A stretch of 64,000 nucleotides of DNA from CAWBOV01 sp963790525 (GCA_963790525.1 CAWBOV010000002.1:62001-126000); one strand, 5' to 3'. Shown: positions 24,841 through 33,422, counted from the stretch's first letter. Notes: generated by a model from the sequence alone, not told the origin. Translations and numbers: made by a program.

Positions 24841-25548
24841 ATGAGCGAGAAGAAGGTTCGATCACGGCTGCGGCACGAGGACCGCCGCGCGCAACTGATC
24901 GAACTCGGCGTCGACATGCTCTCGACCCGGTCGCTGGACGACCTGTCGGTCGAGGAGATCGCGAAGGCAGCCGGCATCTCGCGCGGGCTGCTGTTCCACT
25001 ACTTCACCTCGAAGGCCGACTTCCACCTGTGCGTCGTACAGGCCGCGGCGGCGGAACTGCTCGCGGTCACCGAACCCGACCCGTCGCTGAACGTGGTCGA
25101 CCGCCTCGCGCTGTCGCTGGAGGCCTTCGTCGACTACGTCAGCGAGAACCGGCCCGCCTATCTCTCACTGGTGCGCGGCGCGGCGAGCGGGGACGCGGAG
25201 CTGCGGGCGGTCTTCGACGCCACGCGCCTGGCGATGGCCCAGCGCGTCCTCGACCACACCGAGGCGCTGAACCTGCCCCGCACGGCGCTGACCGAGATCG
25301 CCGTCCGCGGCTGGGTCGCGTTCACCGAGGAGGCCGCCGTGGCCTGGCTGACCGATCACGAGTCCACCGTCGCGCGGGAGGACCTGCTGGAGCTGCTGGG
25401 GACCTCGCTGCTGCGCATCCTGCTGCCCGACTCCGTGCCCGGCTCCGTGCCTGGCTCCGTGCCTGGCTCCGTGCCTGGCTCCGTGCCCGCCTCCATCCCC
25501 GGCTCCGTGCCCGGCCCCATTCCTGACTCCGTGTCCGTCGAGGGGTAA
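24841..25548 (+). CDS. TetR-family regulator with repetitive C-terminus
   Basis: A 235-residue TetR protein. The DNA-binding part is clear (LSVEEIAKAAGISRGLLFHYFTSKADF). The ligand domain ends at about residue 198, and the last 35 residues are a Ser-Val-Pro-Gly repeat. It diverges from the Baeyer-Villiger operon and most likely represses it, with the ketone or ester as inducer. The repeat tail is unlike any TetR function I know and is probably a slippage product. Confidence 0.86.
   Translation: MSEKKVRSRLRHEDRRAQLIELGVDMLSTRSLDDLSVEEIAKAAGISRGLLFHYFTSKADFHLCVVQAAAAELLAVTEPDPSLNVVDRLALSLEAFVDYVSENRPAYLSLVRGAASGDAELRAVFDATRLAMAQRVLDHTEALNLPRTALTEIAVRGWVAFTEEAAVAWLTDHESTVAREDLLELLGTSLLRILLPDSVPGSVPGSVPGSVPGSVPASIPGSVPGPIPDSVSVEG
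25431..25530 (+). repeat. In-frame 12-bp tandem repeat at the TetR C-terminus
   Basis: About eight copies of a 12-bp unit (GGCTCCGTGCCT, with variants) encode SVPG, SVPA, SIPG and GPIP tetrapeptides, ending just before the stop codon. Confidence 0.9.
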
Positions 25549-25589
25549 TCGGTGGTCTCCGCCGACCGGCGTAACTAGGATGCCCAAGT

Positions 25590-26669
25590 ATGTCCCTCGC
25601 TGATACGTCCACGTCCGCCGAGGCGCGCGCCGCGATCCTCGCCAACCCCGGTTTCGGGCGCTACTTCACCGACCACATGGTCCGGGCCGACTGGGCGGAC
25701 GGGCAGTGGCAGCCGGCCGAGCTCCAGCCGTACGCCCCCCTGACGATGGACCCGGCGACGATGTCGCTGCACTACGGGCAGCTGATCTTCGAGGGGCTGA
25801 AGGCCTACCACCAGCCCGACGGATCGATCGCGACGTTCCGGCCCGAGGTCAACGCCGCGCGCTTCGCCCGCTCGGCGCGGCGGCTGGCGATGCCCGAGCT
25901 GCCCGTGGACACCTTCGTCGACTCGCTCGCCGCCCTCGTCGAGGCAGACCGCGACTGGGTGCCGAGCGGCGCCGACTCCGCGCTGTACCTGCGCCCGTTC
26001 ATGATCTCGACGGAGGTCGGGCTGGGTGTCCGGCCCGCCGCCAACTACGCCTACCTGCTCATCGCCTCGCCGGCCGGGGCGTACTTCCCCAACGGCGTGA
26101 AGCCGGTGACGGTCTGGCTGTCGACGGAGTACACCCGCGCGGCCCCCGGCGGGACGGGCGAGGCGAAGTGTGCCGGCAACTACGCGGCGTCCCTCGCCGC
26201 CCAGGCGCAGGCAGCGGCCCAGGGCTGCGACCAGGTGGTGTGGCTGGACGCGAACAACCACGAGCTGGTCGAGGAGATGGGCGGGATGAACCTCTTCTTC
26301 GTCTACGGCTCCGGCTCGTCCGCGCGCGTGGTGACGCCCGCACTGACCGGCACGCTGCTGCCCGGCGTCACCCGCGACTCGCTGCTCCAGATCGCCAACG
26401 ATCTCGGCTACGAGAGCGAGGAGCGCGTCATCTCGGTCGCCGAGTGGCAGGCGGGCAACGCCAGCGGGGAGATCACCGAGGTGTTCGCCTGCGGCACCGC
26501 GGCGGTCATCACCCCCGTCGGGGCGGTCAAGAGCGCCGCCGCGGACTGGCTGGTCGGCGACGGCACGCCCGGGCCGGTCGCGGCACAGCTGCGCGAGGCG
26601 CTGGTCGGGCTCCAGACCGGCGCGCAGCCGGACACGCACGGGTGGATGCACACCCTCGTCAAGCCCTAG
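25590..26669 (+). CDS. ilvE: Branched-chain amino acid aminotransferase
   Basis: A 359-residue fold-type IV PLP enzyme, typical IlvE length. GLKAYHQPDGSIATFRP near residue 70, the PLP lysine in GGTGEAKCAGNYAAS (about residue 195), ELVEEMGGMNLFFV, and the phosphate-binding CGTAAVITPV near 305. It transfers the amino group between leucine, isoleucine or valine and 2-oxoglutarate, a core metabolic step. The ATG at 25590 has no strong ribosome binding site. Convergent with dcd. Confidence 0.95.
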   Translation: MSLADTSTSAEARAAILANPGFGRYFTDHMVRADWADGQWQPAELQPYAPLTMDPATMSLHYGQLIFEGLKAYHQPDGSIATFRPEVNAARFARSARRLAMPELPVDTFVDSLAALVEADRDWVPSGADSALYLRPFMISTEVGLGVRPAANYAYLLIASPAGAYFPNGVKPVTVWLSTEYTRAAPGGTGEAKCAGNYAASLAAQAQAAAQGCDQVVWLDANNHELVEEMGGMNLFFVYGSGSSARVVTPALTGTLLPGVTRDSLLQIANDLGYESEERVISVAEWQAGNASGEITEVFACGTAAVITPVGAVKSAAADWLVGDGTPGPVAAQLREALVGLQTGAQPDTHGWMHTLVKP

Positions 26670-26679
26670 CGGCGGCGCG

Positions 26680-27258
26680 CTAGTTCGTGGGCCAGGTCCG
26701 GAAGTTCTGGTACGACCGGGACGGTGTCGGGCCGCGCTGGCCCTGGTACCGGGAGCCGTACACGGCCGATCCGTAGGGGTGCTCGGCCGCGCTGGAGAGC
26801 CGGAACAGGCAGAGCTGGCCGATCTTCATGCCGGGCCAGAGCGTGATCGGCAGATTGGCGACGTTGGACAGCTCCAGCGTGATGTGCCCGGTGAAGCCCG
26901 GGTCGATGAACCCGGCGGTGGAGTGGGTCAGCAGCCCCAGCCGGCCGAGGCTCGACTTGCCCTCCAGGCGACCGGCGAGGTCGTCGGGCAGCGTCACGAC
27001 CTCGAGGGTGGAGCCGAGGACGAACTCGCCGGGGTGCAGGACGAACGGCTCGGCGCCCGAGGGTTCGACCAGGCTCGTCAGCTCGTCCTGCTGCTGCGCG
27101 GGGTCGATGTGGGTGTAGGCGGAGTTGTTGAAGACCCGGAAGAACCGGTCCAGTCGCACATCGATGCTCGAGGGCTGGACGAGATCACCGTCCCAGGGTT
27201 CGACCTGAAGCCGGCCGGACTGGACCTCGCTGCGGATGTCGCGATCACTGAGGAGCAC
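26680..27258 (-). CDS. dcd: dCTP deaminase (bifunctional, dUMP-forming type)
   Basis: A 192-residue trimeric nucleotide deaminase very close to the M. tuberculosis enzyme, which converts dCTP to dUMP by deamination and hydrolysis. Motifs: LLSDRDIRSEV, QPSSIDVRLD, HPGEFVLGSTLE, GKSSLGRLGLLTHSTAGFIDPGF and the C-terminal lid GQRGPTPSRSYQNF. The start is GTG 27258, matching the family N-terminus; the ORF extends upstream without similarity. It supplies dUMP for thymidylate synthesis. Confidence 0.95.
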   Translation of the reverse strand: MLLSDRDIRSEVQSGRLQVEPWDGDLVQPSSIDVRLDRFFRVFNNSAYTHIDPAQQQDELTSLVEPSGAEPFVLHPGEFVLGSTLEVVTLPDDLAGRLEGKSSLGRLGLLTHSTAGFIDPGFTGHITLELSNVANLPITLWPGMKIGQLCLFRLSSAAEHPYGSAVYGSRYQGQRGPTPSRSYQNFRTWPTN

Positions 27259-27295
27259 GCGATGAGGGTACCTGCGCGTTCTCCGCGAATTGCCG

Positions 27296-27661
27296 CTACG
27301 GCTGGGTGGGCGGGTACTGCTGCGCCGGGAACTGCTGTGCGGGGAAGTGGGGCTGGCCGTTCTGGTCCCACTGCTGACCGGAGGGGATCTGTTCCTGCGC
27401 CGGCGCGCGGTACTGCGCCTGCTGCTGAGCGCCGTAGGCCACGTACTGGTCGGCCTGCTCCTTGTTGATCTTGGACGTGAGCCCGCAGAACGTGCAGGTG
27501 GTGCTGTAGGACTTCGAGATCGGGAACAGCGGGATGAAGAAGAGGGTGAACCGGACGATCCGCTGGACCACCTTCTGAGCCGCCGGGTTGTGGCAGTTCG
27601 TGCAGATGAAGTTGACCATGGCCAGCACCTGCAGGTACCCGCGCGTCCCAAAAATGATCAT
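27296..27661 (-). CDS. Zinc-ribbon domain protein
   Basis: A 121-residue protein of the zinc-ribbon-15 type: MIIFGTRGYLQVL, first CxxC in FICTNCHNPA, a hydrophobic stretch FTLFFIPLFPISKS, second CxxC in CTFCG, then a Gln/Pro-rich tail (QQQAQYRAPAQEQ, FPAQQ repeats). Start ATG 27661. This family is usual next to housekeeping genes in actinomycetes; function is unknown, and a membrane-associated role is possible from the hydrophobic stretch. Confidence 0.82.
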   Translation of the reverse strand: MIIFGTRGYLQVLAMVNFICTNCHNPAAQKVVQRIVRFTLFFIPLFPISKSYSTTCTFCGLTSKINKEQADQYVAYGAQQQAQYRAPAQEQIPSGQQWDQNGQPHFPAQQFPAQQYPPTQP

Positions 27662-27764
27662 GAAGACTCTCTCGATTCTCGACCTGGTGGGCGGAAGCAT
27701 CCGCGGACAGGGGCGACGTACCCGCAACGTCAGGCTCCCACACCTGTACGATACGTGCTGTTCC

Positions 27765-27838
27765 GCGGGTGTAGTTCAATGGCAGAACATCAGCTTCCCA
27801 AGCTGACAGTGCGAGTTCGATTCTCGTCACCCGCTCCA
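27765..27838 (+). tRNA. tRNA-Gly (anticodon CCC)
   Basis: A full cloverleaf: acceptor GCGGGTG/CACCCGC, D-arm GTTC...GAAC, anticodon stem TCAGC/GCTGA with loop TTCCCAA (anticodon CCC), T-arm GCGAG TTCGATT CTCGT and encoded CCA end. It closely resembles known tRNA-Gly(CCC). Confidence 0.95.
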
Positions 27839-27849
27839 CTCTGCGAGAC

Positions 27850-27884
27850 CCGGATCCCCTGGCCGGTGTCGCTCCACTCCCGCT
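27850..27884. repeat. Direct repeat copy A (left of atypical ORF)
   Basis: Begins CCGGATCCCCTGGCCGG and shares about 30 of 35 bases with 28645-28678, including an unbroken CTGGCCGGTGTCGCTCC. It lies 12 bp past the tRNA-Gly 3' end. No gene is seen in the rest of 27885-28137. Confidence 0.85.
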
Positions 27885-28137
27885 TCCGCCCGGCCTGTCC
27901 GCACAACTGTCCCCGTACCCGCGCCCGCCTGCTCCTTCTGGATCGGGGCGTTCATCGCGCCGGCCACCGTGCGGTCCCGCGTCGAGGTGGTGTGCAGGGC
28001 GAGTGCTCGACGGCGGCGCCGCGGATCTGGCACGGAGAGGGTGACTCCGTCGCCCCTCAACCTGACAGGGTCGGGCGCGGGTGCCTGACATCAGGATGAA
28101 GTAAGCCCAATTGGGCGACAATGCCCCGTGCGAGGTC

Positions 28138-28641
28138 ATGTCCTACCCTTCGCAAGTGCCGTATTCGGGCGAAGACCTGGAAACGATTTTTCTGAGTGCT
28201 CCCGCGCTCGAGGGTGGCGGCAGGGCGGGGCGGTGGCGTCTCTCCGAGTTTCGGTCCCCGCGTGACGGGATGTTCGCCCAGTTCGAGTACACCAGACAGA
28301 GCGGCAACCGCTCGCGTGTTGGCGGTGACCTCCCGCCTCTGGACGAGGGCGAGCTGCGGGTCGAAGGTTTTCGTTTCGGCACTCCCCGGAACATGGTGCG
28401 ATTGCTCCTGCTGCGCGGACTTCCCGACGTCCGGACTTTCGAGATCGAGTACGCGACTGGCGAGGTCACTGCCATCGACCCAACGCCCGCTCCTGCTGAC
28501 CACTCGGTTGTTGCGGTGATCGAGATCGGGGATGGCCTGACCCCGCGGAAGGCCCGGGCCATCACCTCAGATAGTTCTCGAATTATTGAGACAGGTGTTA
28601 TTTATTCTATCGGACATATACCCCCGTCGCGCGCTCCGTGA
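28138..28641 (+). CDS. Hypothetical protein in an atypical segment
   Basis: A 167-residue protein that I do not recognise. It is soluble, with no signal peptide or clear motif; segments include GRWRLSEFRSPRDGMFAQFEY and RFGTPRNMVRLLLLRGLP, then VTAIDPTPAPADHS. The last 60 bp are markedly AT-rich for this genome. The frame is open from 28111, but ATG 28138 follows GCGAGG and is preferred. It lies between two copies of a 35-bp direct repeat next to a tRNA gene, which suggests insertion or duplication. It could be a small acquired gene; confidence that it is expressed is moderate. Confidence 0.5.
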   Translation: MSYPSQVPYSGEDLETIFLSAPALEGGGRAGRWRLSEFRSPRDGMFAQFEYTRQSGNRSRVGGDLPPLDEGELRVEGFRFGTPRNMVRLLLLRGLPDVRTFEIEYATGEVTAIDPTPAPADHSVVAVIEIGDGLTPRKARAITSDSSRIIETGVIYSIGHIPPSRAP

Positions 28642-28644
28642 GGT

Positions 28645-28678
28645 CCGGATTCCTGGCCGGTGTCGCTCCGTTCCCGCT
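28645..28678. repeat. Direct repeat copy B (right of atypical ORF)
   Basis: Begins CCGGATTCCTGGCCGG; partner of the copy at 27850-27884, 795 bp away, in the same orientation. It overlaps the stop region of the atypical ORF by a few bases. Confidence 0.85.
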
Positions 28679-28759
28679 CGTCAGCCCGCGACCCGTCCAG
28701 GATCGCGATGAAGGCCGCCGGTGGGAGCCGCCGTGCACCTGCGTGGTACCAAGGTGACT

Positions 28760-29665
28760 ATGCGCATCTTCTTCACCGGCGGTAGCGGAAAGGCCGGCAA
28801 GCACGTCGCGGCGTATCTCGCCGAGCACGGCCACCAGGTGACCAACGCCGACCTCGTCCCCTTGCGGCACCCAGCTGTCGCCGACCTTCGCGTCGACCTC
28901 ACTGACGCGGGTGAGACCTACTCGGCGCTTGCCGGGCTGGCGACCTTCGAGGAGCTGGACCTGCCGTCGCAGCCGAGCTACGACGCCGTCGTCCACTTCG
29001 CCGCGATCCCGGCGATCCTGCGGATGCCGGACGCGACGACGTACGCGACGAACGTGCTCAGCACCTTCAACGTGTTCGAGGCCGCGACCCGCCTCGGCGT
29101 GCGCAAGATCGTGTTCGCGTCCTCGGAGACGACGTACGGCATCTGTTTCGCGCAGGGCGAGCGGCGCCCGCTCTACGTGCCGATCGATGAGGACCATCCG
29201 ACGGTTCCCGAGGACGCCTACGCGATGTCGAAGGTGGCCGGCGAGGCGACGGCGCGCTCGTTCCAGGCGCGAACCGGGGCGGACGTGTACGGCTTGCGGA
29301 TCAACAACGTCATCGAGCCGCACGAGTACGCGGAGATGTTCCCTGCCTTCCTCGCCGAGCCGGCACTGCGGCGCCGCAACATCTTCGCCTACATCGACGT
29401 CCGCGACCTCGGGCAGATGGTGCAGCGCTGCCTGGAGACCGACGGGCTGGGCTACGAGATCTTCAACGTCGCGAACCCTGACATGTCCGTGGCCGCCACG
29501 ACCCAGGAAATCCAGGACCGCTTCTACGACGGGGTGGAGGTGCGCCGCGAGATGGGCCGCGATGAGACCTTCTACGCCATCGACAAGGCACGCGACCTGC
29601 TCGGGTTCGCCCCTCGTCACTCCTGGCGCGACGTGCTGACCGATCCTGGGGCTGGGCGCGACTGA
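28760..29665 (+). CDS. NAD-dependent epimerase/dehydratase
   Basis: A 301-residue extended SDR. Rossmann motif IFFTGGSGKAGKHVAAYL, HFAAIP, SSETTYG, active-site YAMSKVAGE (Tyr-x3-Lys), RINNVIEPHEY and YIDVRDLGQMV. It acts on a nucleotide sugar or related sugar. Start ATG 28760 follows AAGGTG. It stands alone with no sugar-pathway neighbours, so the substrate is unknown. Confidence 0.85.
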   Translation: MRIFFTGGSGKAGKHVAAYLAEHGHQVTNADLVPLRHPAVADLRVDLTDAGETYSALAGLATFEELDLPSQPSYDAVVHFAAIPAILRMPDATTYATNVLSTFNVFEAATRLGVRKIVFASSETTYGICFAQGERRPLYVPIDEDHPTVPEDAYAMSKVAGEATARSFQARTGADVYGLRINNVIEPHEYAEMFPAFLAEPALRRRNIFAYIDVRDLGQMVQRCLETDGLGYEIFNVANPDMSVAATTQEIQDRFYDGVEVRREMGRDETFYAIDKARDLLGFAPRHSWRDVLTDPGAGRD

Positions 29666-29750
29666 GCCAAGAGCCCCTTCCGTCGCGCCCGGCGACCGCT
29701 TGGCGCCCGATGCAGTGGTGTTGAGCGTGCCTGGGTCGCCATATCGGGCG

Positions 29751-29790
29751 CGAAGCGGCGCGAGCCGGCGCGAAGCGGCGCGAGCCGGCG
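29751..29790. repeat. Exact 20-bp tandem duplication
   Basis: Two perfect copies of CGAAGCGGCGCGAGCCGGCG in the 233-bp gap between the epimerase and the SDR remnant. Nothing else is seen in the gap besides a weak ribosome binding site for the next gene. Confidence 0.95.
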
Positions 29791-29898
29791 GGGCTGGGTG
29801 GTACTGGCGTTACCTGGAACAGCAGGCACTGCCTCATCCCCTGTCCTACGTGTTGTCTGGTGAGTGACAACTCGGCGACCCGGAGGGGGCGAACAAAC

Positions 29899-30300
29899 AT
29901 GGCACAACTCGCGACAGCGGCGGCCACAGTCAGTACCACCGTCCGAACCAGGGTCGCGGTGGTCACCGGAGCGTCGTCAGGCATCGGCGAGGCAGCCGCC
30001 CGCGTGCTGGACGCAAGCGGTTACAAGGTCGCATTGTTAGCCCGCCGACTGCACCGCATCACAGCGCTTGCCGAGGAGCCGCTCCCCGTTGTCCGGGTCA
30101 CCCTCATCGAGCCCGGCGTCCTCGCCGCCGAGCTGCCGGACCTCATCACCCACGCCGATAGCAAACACGCCGTGGGGCGGTTGTACGACCAGGCCGAGGT
30201 CACCGCCGCCGACGTGGCGGACGTCATCGACTTCGTCCTGTCCCGGCCGCGCCGGCTCGTCATCAATGAAGTCCTGCTGCGGCCCGCAGCGCAACAATAG
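29899..30300 (+). pseudogene. SDR remnant with in-frame internal deletion
   Basis: A 133-residue frame that begins as a normal short-chain dehydrogenase (VAVVTGASSGIGEAAARVL, GYKVALLARRLHRITALAEE). It then jumps straight to the C-terminal part (VTLIEPGVLAAELPDLI, then SRPRRLVINEVLLRPAAQQ). The middle about 110 residues, with the NNAG motif and catalytic Ser-Tyr-Lys, are missing. Full-length relatives are about 245 residues. The deletion kept the frame, and CGGAGGGGG precedes ATG 29899, so a short protein may still be made, but not an active dehydrogenase. The next gene is a different intact SDR. Confidence 0.75.
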
Positions 30301-30310
30301 GAGGAGACCC

Positions 30311-31141
30311 ATGGCTACCTGGCTCATCACCGGCTGCTCGACCGGACTCGGTCGGGCGTTCGCCGAAGCCGCGCTGAAGCGCGGTCACAACGTCGTCGCG
30401 ACCGCGCGCGACGCCTCGAAGGTGCACGACCTGGCTGATACCTACCCGGACACGGCGATCGCCATCGCGCTGGACGTCACCGACGACGACCAGGTGCGTG
30501 CAGCCGTGGCCGCAGCGGAAGATCGCTTCGGCGGCGTCGACGTCCTCGTCAACAATGCCGGCTACGGCTACCGCGCCGCCGTCGAGGAAGGCGAGGACGG
30601 CCCGGTCCGGCAGCTGTTCGACACGCATGTCTTCGGGGCGGTCCGCACGATCAAGGCGGTACTGCCAGGCATGCGCGCACGCCGCTCGGGCACCATCGTC
30701 AACCTGTCCTCCATCGGCGCGCGCGTCTCGCCGGAGGGCTCCGGCTACTACTCGGCAGTCAAAGCGGCGGTCGAGGCGCTGACCCTGTCGCTGCGCAAGG
30801 AACTTGCTCCGCTCGGGATCACCGCGATGGTCATCGAGCCGGGTGGCTTCCGGACCGACTTCGCCGGTCGGTCATTGACACAGTCCGACACCCCGATCGA
30901 GGACTATGCCGACACCGCCGGTAAGCGGCGCAAGGAGAACAGCGTCGACCACGGCAAGCAGCCGGGCGATCCGGCACGAGCCGGCGACGTGCTCGTCGAC
31001 GTGGTCGAGTCAGGCAAGGCGCCGTACCTGCTGATGCTCGGCAACGACGCTTCCAACGCTGTCCGCGTGACGCTCGACAAGATCCGCGAGGACCTCGACA
31101 CCTGGGAGGAGGTCAGCCGGAGCACCGACTTCGCCGGGTGA
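30311..31141 (+). CDS. Short-chain dehydrogenase/reductase
   Basis: A 276-residue classical SDR. TWLITGCSTGLGRAFAEAAL, NNAGYGYRAAVEEG, NLSSIGARVSPEGSGYYSAVKAA (Ser-Tyr-Lys) and EPGGFRTDFAGRSL. ATG 30311 follows GAGGAG, 10 bp past the SDR remnant, so they were probably an operon. It belongs to the group often annotated as oxidoreductases of ketone or aldehyde substrates; the substrate is unknown. Confidence 0.87.
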   Translation: MATWLITGCSTGLGRAFAEAALKRGHNVVATARDASKVHDLADTYPDTAIAIALDVTDDDQVRAAVAAAEDRFGGVDVLVNNAGYGYRAAVEEGEDGPVRQLFDTHVFGAVRTIKAVLPGMRARRSGTIVNLSSIGARVSPEGSGYYSAVKAAVEALTLSLRKELAPLGITAMVIEPGGFRTDFAGRSLTQSDTPIEDYADTAGKRRKENSVDHGKQPGDPARAGDVLVDVVESGKAPYLLMLGNDASNAVRVTLDKIREDLDTWEEVSRSTDFAG

Positions 31142-31201
31142 CGCGCGACTGGAGCCTGACGATCACCGACGTCACGCGCCGACCGCGGGACGTTCGGACA
31201 C

Positions 31202-31594
31202 TCATGCGAACGCAGCCACGAGCCTTCGCGCGTGCTCGACCTCGCCCGGTTCGATGCTCGACGGGGCGCTCCGCGTCAGCTGCCAGACAACGGTGTTTCC
31301 GTCGGTTCCCTGAAAGTGACCCGCGGCCAGAGCGTGGTCGATCCGCGCCCGAACCTCACCCTCGTTGTCGGTCTCGGTTGCGAACAGCACGCGGAGGCGG
31401 ACGTCCCGCCCTGACCGCTCAGCGCGGGAGTGATGCGGAGCCAGCGGGCACGGCCCGTCGTGTTCCCATCGCCCACACAGTTCGACCGTGACGGCGGCGC
31501 CGGGCGCACGCAGGTCGCCGTCATCCGACATGACCAGCATCGCTTCGTGAGCGAACGCCTCACGCACTGCGCCAGTATGAACGACGATCCTCAA
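31202..31594 (-). CDS. Hypothetical protein
   Basis: A frame of about 130 residues with no stop codon, reading LRIVVHTGAVREAFAHEAML, VTVELCGRWEHDGPCPL, RDVRLRVLFATETDNEGEV and VVWQLTRSAPSSIEPGEVE. Start uncertain: TTG 31594 or ATG 31540, neither with a good ribosome binding site. I do not recognise it. It lies 23 bp past the SGNH gene remnant on the same strand. Confidence 0.45.
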   Translation of the reverse strand: MRIVVHTGAVREAFAHEAMLVMSDDGDLRAPGAAVTVELCGRWEHDGPCPLAPHHSRAERSGRDVRLRVLFATETDNEGEVRARIDHALAAGHFQGTDGNTVVWQLTRSAPSSIEPGEVEHARRLVAAFA

Positions 31595-31617
31595 CGCGTC
31601 AGGAGGCAGGCGCGGGT

Positions 31618-32708
31618 TCAGCGGGTACCCAGCGCCGCACGCAGTTGCGGTTCGAGGTACGGGCCCACCGTTCTCGAGTAGGTCGCCGTGATGTGCGAGG
31701 CATCGGCGTACACGACGACACGTCCGACGACGGCTGGACAGACGCCGGATCGGCAGAAGTGCTCGGTGAGGTCGACGATGCGGATCCTGGAATCCCGGAT
31801 GGCCGCCACCGCGGCGACCAGCGGTTCCTCCGGTAGCCACGAACGCACGCTGCCGTCGCAGCGCTGATAGTCGTGCGGGTGTGCAGCCAGGCAGGCGGGC
31901 ACCAACTCGGTCCTGGGCAACGGGGTGTCGCGGAGCCCGACCACCGTCACGTGTGCTTCATGGAAGCGCCGGAGGACTCGTTCGTAGCCCGTCCGGTAAG
32001 GACCCGCACTGCCCGGGGTGTCGTACCCGAGCGCATTCACCGACATCTTGTTGCTCATCACGACCAGGTCGTAGCGGCCGCCGATGATCGTCCGCACGGT
32101 TGCGTCGACCCAGTTCCTGCAGGCGACCGACACGGCCACGGGTTCGAAGTGCTGGGCCAGGTCTGCCAGGGCGCACCGGGATGCGAGAAAGGTCGTGATC
32201 TGCCAGTGGTCGTGCTGCGCCGCCTGCTCCACCGCGGGCAGCCACTCGGCGGCGTGGGAGTTCCCGACGAGCGCCACGCGGATCGCCGCACGTGGCACAC
32301 CCCGGTGACAGATCACCAGGGGAAAGCCCGGTCCGTGCGAGAAGCAATCGCGCTGCCCGGACACCGAGGTGTAGGCGTCGGACTTGTCGTCAGCAGCGCT
32401 GCCGAGGGCGGGGAGTGACAGGACCGCCTGTCGTGAGCAGACAGGTGCCCAGCGGTTGGGTCAGTGCGGCCGCCCCGAAACACGGGCCATGACCGTGACG
32501 GGCTTGCTGATCGAAGGTGTGGGCTCGGGCGAACCGCGCCTGCGGCGATTCGGAAGCAGGGACAGACGTAGCCGCCGGGCGCGTCGGTCGCGCCGACGCA
32601 GCCGTCGATCCGACCGTGAGGCGGCGCGGTCCGCCCGCCGTCGAAGGCGATCACCGCGGCGGCCACGGCACAGCCGACCAGCAGCAGCAACGGCCAGCGA
32701 CCTCGCAT
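31618..32708 (-). pseudogene. SGNH-domain acyltransferase-type protein, frameshifted
   Basis: The intact C-terminal frame (31618-32364, about 248 residues) is the SGNH domain that ends OafA-type acyltransferases: block I VALVGNSHAAEWLPA, VMSNKMSV, VVGLRDTPLPR and final DASHITATYSRTVGP (catalytic Asp-x2-His). Upstream, the expected linker HGPCFGAAALTQPLGTC (about 32440-32480) is in a second frame, and a membrane-anchor start (MRGRWPLLLLVGCAVAAAVI, ATG 32708) in a third. At least two indels therefore break it. No acyltransferase-3 membrane domain is present, so the original was probably a single-pass SGNH protein. Sequence error is an alternative. Confidence 0.65.
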
Positions 32709-32861
32709 CGAGGTCACCCGCACCGGCCGCCGCTGCCGGCGGCCCACCGTGGATCGGCCGGGCTGTCACAGAGCGCACACATCCCGCCGACGCTAACCAG
32801 CGGGCGGTGTAACCCACCTGTAGCGGCGACGATCCATCGATCTCACGGGCAGCGGCGCCGG

Positions 32862-33422
32862 TCAGAGACGGTCCTGCGGGAGGCCGCTGATGTCGACCGC
32901 TCCGGCCACGAGGACGTGCCGGACGAAGACGAACCCGAGCGCGGGCCGTCCGGCGGCGAGTTGTTCGCTGAGGTACTCGAGATGCAGTCGCGGCGTCTCG
33001 AGCAACTCCTCGTACGTGTCGGCGTCGAAGGGAGTGAACTCGTCCTCCGGCGGCGTCGACGGGACGTTCTCGCCGGGTCGGCTGTTCAGCCAGTGCGAAC
33101 GGCTGTCGTACACGACTGCCGGCTGATGGGCGATGCGATCCACGGGTATGCGAACGACCCGTCGCTCCAGCAGGCGTGAGAACGGAACGCCCAGACGCTT
33201 GCGCGCGTGGACCAGATGGACGGGGTCGAGGGCGGCGAGGTTGACCGTGTCCGCCCATTCCACGCCCAGATGCGGTACCTGCCACTGCAGAACGGACTCG
33301 CGGCCGGCCCACTTGATGCGTTCGCGGTCGTAGACATCCGGGTACGCCACGCGCAGGGCATTCAACGGGAGCAGGCGCGTTCCGCGGAAGTCGTCATCGC
33401 ACAGGTGGTAGAGAAACGGCAC
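32862..33422 (-). CDS. Conserved hypothetical protein
   Basis: A 186-residue soluble protein, FLYHLCDDDFRGTRLLPLNAL, YDRERIKWAGRESVL, LAALDPVHLVHARKRLG, then WLNSRPGENVPSTPPEDEFTPF. Proteins of this layout, with the same opening phrase, occur in many bacteria as conserved hypotheticals, in my memory without known function. The ATG at 33422 fits the family start. No partner genes are adjacent. Confidence 0.7.
   Translation of the reverse strand: MPFLYHLCDDDFRGTRLLPLNALRVAYPDVYDRERIKWAGRESVLQWQVPHLGVEWADTVNLAALDPVHLVHARKRLGVPFSRLLERRVVRIPVDRIAHQPAVVYDSRSHWLNSRPGENVPSTPPEDEFTPFDADTYEELLETPRLHLEYLSEQLAAGRPALGFVFVRHVLVAGAVDISGLPQDRL

Noticed and set aside
27765..28678. A tRNA-integrated mobile island
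   Set aside because: The repeat does not include the tRNA 3' end, the segment is under 1 kb and no integrase is present; only a small insertion or duplication is supported.
32461..33312. A 283-residue Arg-rich minus-strand ORF
   Set aside because: Its composition is that of a shadow frame, and it crosses two better-supported genes on the same strand in other frames.
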